A stretch of 64,000 nucleotides of DNA from Holophagales bacterium (GTDB lineage Bacteria; Acidobacteriota; Thermoanaerobaculia; Multivoradales; Multivoraceae), in NCBI GenBank assembly GCA_009836625.1, contig VXVC01000012.1, positions 8,073 to 72,072 on the forward strand, in the 5' to 3' direction. Position numbers and translations under genes: made by a program. Positions 57,429 to 64,000 of this stretch are shown here, piece by piece. The notes below the pieces were generated by a model. It ran no database searches and had not been told where the DNA came from. It saw nothing but the letters and a program-made list of their open reading frames with translations. Each line of letters starts with the position of its first letter. Within the stretch, counting starts at the first letter, position 1.

Positions 57429-60400
57429 CGAGGGTCCACCAGCAGGAAACCGCTGTCGGCGAGCGTCCGGTTCAGGTCCGCCAGCGGGCCGGCAAGAGTA
57501 GCGTCGAAACGGTCTTCCTGCGCGGCGAGTTCGTCGCTGAGCACCCGCCACACCGCGACCTGCTGATCCGTGGGCCGGGCGTCGGCCTGGCCGACCGAGC
57601 GCGCCAGGTAGGTGAGTCGGGCGTAGAGCCGGCGCGGCCAGCGCAGGGAGTCCTGGCCGGTGCCGGTCAGGCGGAGGTCGAAGAACTCTCCCTCGATTGC
57701 GCGAAGCTCCTCGCGCAGCGAGCCGGCCTGGTTGGTGGCTCTGAAGACGTCGATGTCGCCCCCGCTCTCCGACAGGCGATCCTCGAGCTGCCGCACATCG
57801 CGGCGGAGGCGCTCGGCCTCGTTGATGAGACAGGCGGCGCGTTCGATGCCGTCGCGGATCTGGACGAGCAGGTCTTGCTGCGCGGCCAGGGCGCTGGCCG
57901 ACGCGGTGGAGTCCGGGTCGAGCAGGAGGTCCATGTCGACCGTTGACGCTGGCTCGTCCTCGTCCGCCTCGTTGTCGGTCGGGAGGACCAGTTCGAGCCG
58001 GTAGCCGCCCGGAGCGGCCAGCATCGAGAAGCGGCCTCCGTCGGGAAGCGGGCGCCAGCCCCGCTCGGGCATCTCCCAGTCGGGCCGCTCGTCCGGCTTC
58101 GAGCGCAGCCTGACCTCGGTTGTCGGGTCGTGGCGCAGGTCCCAGGTCACGCGGTGGAGGCCCGGGGCCGCGGACAGGTCGTCCAGGGTGCGGACCAGGT
58201 CGCCTTCGGCGTCGCGGATGCGGATCGTGGCCGTCTCGTCGCCGGCGGTCGATCCCGGGATCCAGTAGTGGAGCAGGGCGCCGTAGGGCGGGTTCGTCCC
58301 GGTCGCCGGCACGTCGGGTTGGGCCATCGGCGCGCCGCGGGTGCGGAAGCGGTAGGTGACCCGTGGCGCCAGCAGCGTCGGACCGCGGCTCGCCAGACCG
58401 CGCGCGATCTCGCGCAGCGGCGTCAGGTCGTCCAGGACCCAGATGCCGCGGCCGTAGGTGGCGACCACCAGGTCGTCGAAGTGCTCCTGGACCTCGATCC
58501 AGTGGACGGGCGCCGGAGGCAGGTTCGCGGCGCCGTCGCTGCGCCGGGACAGGCTCCGCCAGTTCGCGCCGTCGTCGAAGGAGACGTGGAGCGCGTTCTC
58601 GGTTCCGAGGAACAGGAGCCCGGCCTGCTCCGGATCCTCGCGGATGGCGTGGACGTTCGCGAGCGGTCCGCGCGGCAGGCCGGCCGCGAGATCGGTCCAG
58701 GTTTCGCCGTAGTCGTGCGTCCGGAACACGTAGGGGGTCGTGTCGCCTTCCTGGTGACGGTCGATCGCCACGTAGGCCGCGCCGGCGTCGACGTCCGACG
58801 GGTCGATGTTCCGGACCGTGCCGAGAGTCGGCAGGCCGGGAAGGTTCGCGGTCACGTTCGTCCAGGTCTCGCCGCCGTCCCGGGTCAACTGGACCTGGCC
58901 GTCGTTCGTGCCGGCCCAGATCAGCCCGGGCTCGAGCGGGCTCTCGGCGATCGCGAACACGACCGGCGCGATCGTCGGTCCGGCGTCGTCGAGGGTCAGG
59001 CCGCCGGTGCGCCGCATGAGCGCAGGGTCGGCGGTGGTGAGATCGGGCGAGATCCGCTCCCAGCTCTGGCCGCGGTCGCGGCTCCTGTGAACGTACTGGC
59101 TGCCGGCGTAGACGGCCTCCGGATCGTGCGGTGAGGTGGCGAAGGGTGCCGTCCACTGGAAGCGGTACTCGAGATCCGACGCCGGCGAACTCTCGATCGC
59201 CAGCGGCCAGACGCTGACGTCGCGGGACTGGCCCGAGCGCAGGTCGTACAGCTCGAGTTGACCGTCGTAGCAGCCGGTCCAGACCAGGTCCGGGTCGGCG
59301 CGGTGGACCATCGAGAAACCGACCTCGCAGCCGCCGACGGAGTGCCACTCGCCGACCGGGATGCCCTGGGTGCGTCCTCCGTAGAGGACGCGGCTCGGCC
59401 CACGCATCGAGGGTCCGTCCTGGCGGTTGCCATAGACGTGGTACGGCACCCGGTCGTCGGTCGATACGTGGTACATCTGCGCGATCGGCAACTGGGGCCG
59501 GTACCAGGATCGCTCCCGGTCGCTCGTGATGCTGACGCCGCCGTCGTGGCCGACGATCCGCCGGTCGGCGTCGAGCGGATCGATCCAGATGTCGTGGTGG
59601 TCCCAGCCCGGCTGCTCGTAGCCCTCACTCTCGACCGTGCGACCGCCGTCGAGCGAGACCGACTGACGGGTGGCGGCGAAGCTGATCTCGTCCGCGCGGT
59701 CGGGCGCCGCGGCCATGCGCGTGTAGTAGAGCGGCCGGGTGATCAGGTTGAGGTCGCGGCTGATCAGCCGCCACGAGTCGCCCCGGTCGTCCGAGCGCCA
59801 GAGGACGCCGGCGAAGGGATCGGAGGTCGCGAAGTCGCGGTTCGAACTCGTCTCGATCAGGGCGTAGACGCGGCCCGGATCGTCGGCCGACACGGCGAGC
59901 CCGATCTTGCCGAGCGGCGGCTCGGGCAGGCCCGCGCCTTGGAGACGCACCCAGGTGTCGCCGCCGTCCCTCGAGCGGTACAGGCCGCTGCCGGGGCCGC
60001 CGCTGGTGCGGCCGGAGGTGCGGATCTCGATCTGCCAGGCCGCGGCGTAGACGAAGCGCGGGTTGTCGGGCGCGAAGGCGAGATCGACGACGCCGGTGTC
60101 CGCGTCGACGAAGAGGACGTGCTCCCAGGTCGCGCCGCCGTCGGACGTGCGGAAGACGCCTCGGGCCGCTTCGTCCTGCTCCTGCGGCCCGTAGGCGTGG
60201 CCGAGCGCGGCGACGAAGGCCGTGTCCTGGTCTTCTGGGTGGACCAGGATGCGGCCTATGCGGCCGCTGGCTTCGAGTCCCAGGTGTTCGAAGCTGTCGC
60301 CGCGGTCGGTGGAGCGGTAGAGGCCGTTGCCGATCGAGATGTTGCTGCGGATGAAGCTCTCGCCGGTGCCCACCCAGACCACGTTCGGGTCGGAGGGAGC

Positions 60401-60679
60401 GACCGCGATCGAGCCGATCGAGGCCGCCTCCTGGTGGTCGAAGATCGGCTCCCAGCCGACCCCGCCGTCGTTGCTGCGCCAGAGCCCGCCGGACGCGGCG
60501 CCGGCGTAGTAGATCCGTGGATCGCCGGGGACGCCGGCGACCGCGGAAACCCGGTTGCCGATCGGTCCGATGTGGCGGAACGCGAACGCGTCGAGAAGCT
60601 CCGGCGGCGCCTCCGCGACGGGTTGGGCGGCCGCCGCGGCGGCGCAGAGCAGGAGGGCGAGGAACGCTCTGTGACGCAA
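57425..60679 (-). CDS. exported BNR/sortilin-like propeller protein
   Basis: 1084 residues with a signal peptide (first about 19, ending AAAAQ). Many Asp-box (BNR) repeats: WRSNDGGVGWEP, YRSTDRGDSFEHL, FRTSDGGATWEHV, YRSRDGGDTWVRL and WRSDDRGDSWRLI, followed by a long C-terminal beta region (DATATIRIRDAEGDLV-like). VPS10/sortilin or glycosyl-hydrolase-like propellers of this type are numerous in Acidobacteriota. Binds surface polymers or proteins in the periplasm or outside. Coupled to the hydrolase downstream. Confidence 0.88.
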   Translation of the reverse strand: MRHRAFLALLLCAAAAAAQPVAEAPPELLDAFAFRHIGPIGNRVSAVAGVPGDPRIYYAGAASGGLWRSNDGGVGWEPIFDHQEAASIGSIAVAPSDPNVVWVGTGESFIRSNISIGNGLYRSTDRGDSFEHLGLEASGRIGRILVHPEDQDTAFVAALGHAYGPQEQDEAARGVFRTSDGGATWEHVLFVDADTGVVDLAFAPDNPRFVYAAAWQIEIRTSGRTSGGPGSGLYRSRDGGDTWVRLQGAGLPEPPLGKIGLAVSADDPGRVYALIETSSNRDFATSDPFAGVLWRSDDRGDSWRLISRDLNLITRPLYYTRMAAAPDRADEISFAATRQSVSLDGGRTVESEGYEQPGWDHHDIWIDPLDADRRIVGHDGGVSITSDRERSWYRPQLPIAQMYHVSTDDRVPYHVYGNRQDGPSMRGPSRVLYGGRTQGIPVGEWHSVGGCEVGFSMVHRADPDLVWTGCYDGQLELYDLRSGQSRDVSVWPLAIESSPASDLEYRFQWTAPFATSPHDPEAVYAGSQYVHRSRDRGQSWERISPDLTTADPALMRRTGGLTLDDAGPTIAPVVFAIAESPLEPGLIWAGTNDGQVQLTRDGGETWTNVTANLPGLPTLGTVRNIDPSDVDAGAAYVAIDRHQEGDTTPYVFRTHDYGETWTDLAAGLPRGPLANVHAIREDPEQAGLLFLGTENALHVSFDDGANWRSLSRRSDGAANLPPAPVHWIEVQEHFDDLVVATYGRGIWVLDDLTPLREIARGLASRGPTLLAPRVTYRFRTRGAPMAQPDVPATGTNPPYGALLHYWIPGSTAGDETATIRIRDAEGDLVRTLDDLSAAPGLHRVTWDLRHDPTTEVRLRSKPDERPDWEMPERGWRPLPDGGRFSMLAAPGGYRLELVLPTDNEADEDEPASTVDMDLLLDPDSTASASALAAQQDLLVQIRDGIERAACLINEAERLRRDVRQLEDRLSESGGDIDVFRATNQAGSLREELRAIEGEFFDLRLTGTGQDSLRWPRRLYARLTYLARSVGQADARPTDQQVAVWRVLSDELAAQEDRFDATLAGPLADLNRTLADSGFLLVDPR

Positions 60680-60683
60680 CCTC

Positions 60684-61712
60684 CTAGTAGCCGACCTGCT
60701 TGTTGACGACGTTGCGCAGCGGCCTGCCGGTCGCGAAGCGGGTGATGTTGTCGCGCAGGAGTCGCGTCCGCCGCTCCTCGAGCCGGTCGGAGATCGTCGC
60801 CAGGTGCGGGGTGATCGTCACGTTCGACATGGTCCACAGCGGGTGGCCGGTCGGCAGCGGTTCGGGATCGGTGACGTCGAGCCCGGCGGCGCGCACCTTG
60901 CCGCTCTCGAGCGCCGCGACCAGGGCGTCCGTGTCGACGATCTTGCCGCGCGAGATGTTGATGAAGTACACGTCCTGCTTCATCAGTTCGAACTGGCGGG
61001 CGCCGATCAGGCCCTCCGTGGCCGGCGTGTGCGGCACGGAGGAAAAGACGACGTCGGCCCGCGGCAGCAGGTCGTCGAGTTCGTCCGGCTTGCCGACGTA
61101 GGCGACGTCGCGGTGGATCGGGATGTCTTTCGGGTCGACGCCGAGCACGGTCATGCCGAAGGCGGCGGCTCGCTGCGCGATCTGGGTGCCGATGCCGCCG
61201 AGGCCGATGACAAGCGCCGTCTTGCCCCGGAGTTCGATCATCGGCAGCTCTCGGTCCGTGTTCCAGCCCCCCGGCATCTTGGCGTTGAACGCCTTGAGGT
61301 TGCGGGTGAAGTTCAGGAGCAGGGCGAACGCGTGGTCGGCGATCTCGGGGCCCTGGATGATCTTCGCGTTGGTCAGGACGATGTCGCTGTCGCGCAGGTC
61401 CGGGATCTCGAGGAAGCCCTCGACCCCGGCGGAGTTGCTCTGGATCCAGCGCAGCTTGCTGTCGGCGACAAGGAAGTTCTCGATGCCGCGGTAGCCGGCG
61501 ATCAACCCGTCGCAGGCGCTGGGGTCGAGGTCCTCGTCGATGCCGACCAGGCGGAGGTTCTCGTGCTGATCCTCGAGGTCCGCCAGTCCGTCCATGAAGA
61601 ACGCCGGCATGCACACGGTAACGGGCTGGGCGACCGCGGCGGAGGCCGCGAAAGAGAGGAGAAGAACGGTGAGCAGAACCGGTCGATGATCCAGCGCTGG
61701 ACGGTGGAGCAT
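60684..61712 (-). CDS. D-2-hydroxyacid dehydrogenase with signal peptide
   Basis: 342 residues with GGGAG twelve bases before ATG 61712. The NAD-binding domain shows VIGLGGIGTQIAQRAAAFGMTVLGVD and the catalytic Arg/Glu/His set in INISRGKIVDTDAL, AAGLDVTDPEPLPTGHPLW and ITPHLA. Unusually the N-terminus (HRPVLLTVLLLSFAASAAVAQP) is a clear Sec signal, which would place an NAD enzyme in the periplasm. It lies four bases before the BNR propeller gene on the same strand. Confidence 0.85.
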   Translation of the reverse strand: MLHRPALDHRPVLLTVLLLSFAASAAVAQPVTVCMPAFFMDGLADLEDQHENLRLVGIDEDLDPSACDGLIAGYRGIENFLVADSKLRWIQSNSAGVEGFLEIPDLRDSDIVLTNAKIIQGPEIADHAFALLLNFTRNLKAFNAKMPGGWNTDRELPMIELRGKTALVIGLGGIGTQIAQRAAAFGMTVLGVDPKDIPIHRDVAYVGKPDELDDLLPRADVVFSSVPHTPATEGLIGARQFELMKQDVYFINISRGKIVDTDALVAALESGKVRAAGLDVTDPEPLPTGHPLWTMSNVTITPHLATISDRLEERRTRLLRDNITRFATGRPLRNVVNKQVGY

Positions 61713-61858
61713 GGGCGTGTCTCCCTGGGGCTGTGAACGATGGCGTTGAGGCGAGGAGGGAGCGTACCAGCGCGCGCTACGGGCGCCCGATCCAGGTGCT
61801 ACGATGCCGCCGCCTTAGGCCCCTGAGACTCACCCCAGGACCCACAGGAAGCGAGCAG

Positions 61859-62425
61859 ATGACCACCGACGCCCTCCGCGAACGCGGCGATTCACTCGAG
61901 GACGCCTTCTTCCGGAACATGGACAGGAAGCTGATCGACGACCTCCGCGCGAAGAAGGAGCGTGAGGAACAGCTCGACGAACTGGCCGCGGCTTCGGGCA
62001 TCGCACACCGTGAGGTTCTCGGCGCCCTGCTCGATGCGGGCATGCACGGCGAGGCGCTGGTGGCGGCGGGTCTGGTGCCGCTGATCGAGGTTGCGTGGTC
62101 GGACCACGCGATGGACGCCGCCGAGCGCGACGCCATCATGCAAGCCGCGAGGGATGCGGGGGTGACCCGTGGTTCGACCGCGGCCGAACTGCTCTCCGCC
62201 TGGCTGGAGCGGCGCCCGGGAGCGGAACTGCTCGAGGCCTGGAAGGGCTATGCTGCCGCGCTGGTCGCGGAACTCGACGAAGCGGACGCCGCGGCGGTGC
62301 GCGGCGACATCATGAGCCGGGCGCAGGCCGTCGCCGAAGCAGCCGGCGGCTTCCTCGGCCTCGGCAGCGTGTCCCGTGAGGAACGGCGGATGCTCGCTGA
62401 ACTCGCCGCGGCGCTAGGCGGCTGA
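61859..62425 (+). CDS. TerB-like helical protein
   Basis: 188 residues from ATG 61859, with AGGAAG eleven bases upstream. Helical throughout; AAGLVPLIEVAWSDHAMDAAERDAIMQAARDAGV resembles the acidic metal-binding helix pair of TerB (tellurite-resistance) proteins, and a second such stretch follows (LAELAAALGG). Cytoplasmic; role unknown. Convergent with rpsN, five bases apart. Confidence 0.6.
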   Translation: MTTDALRERGDSLEDAFFRNMDRKLIDDLRAKKEREEQLDELAAASGIAHREVLGALLDAGMHGEALVAAGLVPLIEVAWSDHAMDAAERDAIMQAARDAGVTRGSTAAELLSAWLERRPGAELLEAWKGYAAALVAELDEADAAAVRGDIMSRAQAVAEAAGGFLGLGSVSREERRMLAELAAALGG

Positions 62426-62429
62426 AGCG

Positions 62430-62735
62430 CTACCAGCTCGCCTTGATCACGCCCGGGAGCTCGCCGCGCAGCGCGAGGTCCCGCAGGGCGATCCGCGAGA
62501 GACCGAACTTTCGGTAGTAGCCGCGCGGCCGGCCGCTGACGGCGCAGCGGTTGCGGACGCGGACCGGGCTGGAGTCGCGGGGGAGCTTGTTCAGCAGGCG
62601 CTGGGCCTCGAAGCGCTGGTCGGGCGGCAGACGCTCGTCCTTCGCCAGCGCGCGCAACTCGTCGCGGCGCTCCTTGTATCTCTCGACGATCTTCTTGCGG
62701 CGGTCGTTCTTGGCGACCGATGCCTTGGTGGCCAT
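62430..62735 (-). CDS. rpsN: 30S ribosomal protein S14, zinc-free form
   Basis: 101 residues, the long S14 type without the CxxC zinc motif ([20 protein letters not shown] start; [37 protein letters not shown]). It is alone, away from the other ribosomal genes. In several bacteria a zinc-free S14 is kept apart from a zinc-binding one and used when zinc is scarce. About 120 bases upstream hold no gene. Confidence 0.94.
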   Translation of the reverse strand: MATKASVAKNDRRKKIVERYKERRDELRALAKDERLPPDQRFEAQRLLNKLPRDSSPVRVRNRCAVSGRPRGYYRKFGLSRIALRDLALRGELPGVIKASW

Positions 62736-62855
62736 CTTGTTCCGTGTTCCCTTGGCTGATTCCGATGCCGACGTGGCCTGTCCGGCGCGTCCGCCGTCGC
62801 GGCGCGCAGGAAGCGCGTACCTTAGCAGGTTTGGCGGCCTCCTGGGGTGAGCCGG

Positions 62856-64000
62856 TCAGGGCTCGATCAGATCGACCAGTTCCCGGACGCCGCCGTCGAA
62901 ACGTTCGAACGCCCGCTGCGCCCGGGCGCGGTCAGCCAGGTCGCCGCTGCGGTCGAGTTCCGCGGCGCTCTGCATGACCCGTCCGATCGCCTGTCGCGCC
63001 TGTCCCCGCTCCCGGGCGCTCAGGCCGTCCAGCCGCTCGAGCAGCGCTTCAGCGAGGTCCCGCGCGTCGAACGCGGGCACGTACAGCGTCAGCCACTCGC
63101 CGTTTTCGATCTGGGACCGGACGCGGTCGCGCTTGAGCGCCATCAGCGCGGTGATCGCCGTCGGGTACTCGGGGATCGTCATCGGCGGCCGCTCGTGGCT
63201 GTGCGGCCCGGCGCGAATGGCGCCGCCGCCGCGAGAGGCGCCGCCGACCGGCTCCACCGTCGTCTCCTCGAAGTAGAAGTCGTAGCGCTGCTGTTCGCCG
63301 GCGAGCCAGACGTGGGCGAAGAACTCACTGGGAAGTTCTTCGGGGATCTGCGAGATCAGGTAGTCGCTGCCGATCGCCGGCGCCATCGGAAAACGGGTTT
63401 CGTCCCAGTCCTCGGTTTCCTCGTTCCAGGCCTCGAAGACGACGTCGCCGCCGAAGTTCCGCGGATCGACCGGCTGCTTGAAGTCGTCGTAGATGTAGAG
63501 ACGGAACTCGCCCTCGTTCGGCAGCGCCCCTTCCAGGTGGTGGTAGTTGTTCGCCGCCATGAAGAACTGGCCGCCGTGGAGCGGGTTGTGGTCCATGTGG
63601 GCGGCGGCGTTCGGGTCGGCCGGGTTGGGCGCGATCCCCGGTATGCCTTCGCCGCCGGCCGGCAGGTCGGTGCCGCCGAGGCCGGCGGCCAGCATGCCGC
63701 CGCGGGACTGGGGCTCGTCGCGCGGCACGAAGATCTCCGGCAGGACGAGGTGATCGTCGAGCTCGTAGTCGACCTGGAGCGCGAAGGGCTGGACGATCGT
63801 CTCCTTCCCCCTGCCGACGTCGAACGCCCCGATCAGCTCGACCCGCGTGCCCGGCGGCGCGTGAATCGCCTCCTCGAACAGGTAGCTGGCCGGAAACTCG
63901 GGGTCGTACTCGGGTACGTAGAGCACGGTCTGCACGCGTTGATCGGGGAAGTGGACGCGGACCTCCATGCTGTCGAGCCGGTCGCCGACGTGCGGGTGCA
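62856..64000 (-). CDS. copper type II monooxygenase-like protein, 5' end missing
   Basis: The reading frame is open to the right edge, so at least 381 residues and an unseen N-terminus. The visible start (HPHVGDRLDSMEVRVHFPD, VLYVPEYDPEF, APPGTRVELIGAFD) matches the C-terminal domain of the gene at 12708 (RPHMHLRGDTFEF onward). It continues with a Gly/Pro-rich stretch, NPLHGGQFFMAANNYHHLEGALP with many His, and a helical tail. Probably an exported copper protein. ATG 63968 is an internal Met, not the start. Confidence 0.7.
   Translation of the reverse strand, partial: HPHVGDRLDSMEVRVHFPDQRVQTVLYVPEYDPEFPASYLFEEAIHAPPGTRVELIGAFDVGRGKETIVQPFALQVDYELDDHLVLPEIFVPRDEPQSRGGMLAAGLGGTDLPAGGEGIPGIAPNPADPNAAAHMDHNPLHGGQFFMAANNYHHLEGALPNEGEFRLYIYDDFKQPVDPRNFGGDVVFEAWNEETEDWDETRFPMAPAIGSDYLISQIPEELPSEFFAHVWLAGEQQRYDFYFEETTVEPVGGASRGGGAIRAGPHSHERPPMTIPEYPTAITALMALKRDRVRSQIENGEWLTLYVPAFDARDLAEALLERLDGLSARERGQARQAIGRVMQSAAELDRSGDLADRARAQRAFERFDGGVRELVDLIEP

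Noticed and set aside
1..64000. tRNA genes, rRNA genes and CRISPR arrays
   Set aside because: No cloverleaf with a T-loop consensus, no rRNA-like sequence, and no regularly spaced direct repeats were seen.

Overview
The window is high-GC DNA with two very different parts. Positions 1 to about 5,650 are an accessory island of short, mostly unrecognised genes on both strands, with an IS1595-type transposase gene and several folded intergenic stretches. From about 5,650 to 64,000 the sequence is dense chromosomal DNA in long same-strand runs with many 1-4 base start/stop overlaps. The gene content (exported PQQ-type propellers, BNR/sortilin-like propellers, copper type II monooxygenase-like proteins, Tat-exported enzymes, WS/DGAT acyltransferases, a SelD fusion) suggests a free-living or host-associated diderm such as an Acidobacteriota-like lineage. 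That assignment rests on memory of gene content; there is no rRNA or tRNA gene in the window to test it.

Island: a long imperfect inverted repeat (1-203 against 4921-5116) brackets about 4.7 kb. Its ends are 90-96% identical. Its middles differ in sequence but keep two hairpins with identical loop lengths and one compensatory base-pair change. A hairpin ending in GGCTGGCTAAAC occurs four times (166-203, 4921-4958, 5134-5173, 5616-5648), and the last copy marks the junction with the chromosome. Between the arms are a divergent gene pair sharing overlapping -10 boxes, a tiny basic protein (818-964), the transposase and its small partner, a two-gene membrane-protein operon, a gene-free folded stretch (3746-4140), an Excalibur lipoprotein and a coiled-coil protein.

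Chromosome: a surface-glycan trio (5756-8567); alkylation repair alkA-ogt (9799-11299); PQQ propeller and copper-monooxygenase-like genes (11341-13916); an oxidoreductase, HhH, cupredoxin and rpsD run (13920-16963); radical SAM, SelD fusion, CoA transferase and amidohydrolase (17183-23614); a neutral-lipid cluster of two WS/DGAT proteins, a lipase, a phasin-like protein and an acetyltransferase (23923-28564); GT39, class IV aminotransferase, sulfotransferase and PhyH (28678-33177); a kinase-like protein and an M24 peptidase (33229-35744); exported isomerase-like protein, FAD dehydrogenase and a PIN/Phd toxin-antitoxin pair (36166-39360); thioesterase, LOG-like and D-threonine-aldolase-like genes (39407-42065); a complete Mrp/Mbh-type cation antiporter with MrpA split in two (43284-48832); S9 peptidase, PfkB kinase and acyl-CoA synthetase (49291-54038); S1/P1 nuclease, an operator-controlled lipoprotein, thpR, hydrolase, BNR propeller and an exported dehydrogenase (54200-61712); TerB-like protein, rpsN and a partial copper-monooxygenase-like gene at the right edge.

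Three themes recur. First, many genes carry a -10-like hexamer exactly six bases before the start codon, which implies leaderless transcripts. Second, several enzyme-family proteins lack hallmark catalytic residues (WS/DGAT at 24862, kinase at 33229, acyl-CoA synthetase at 52503). Third, folded intergenic elements appear in diverged copies whose stems co-vary (the island arms, and the repeat pair at 35745 and 54094).
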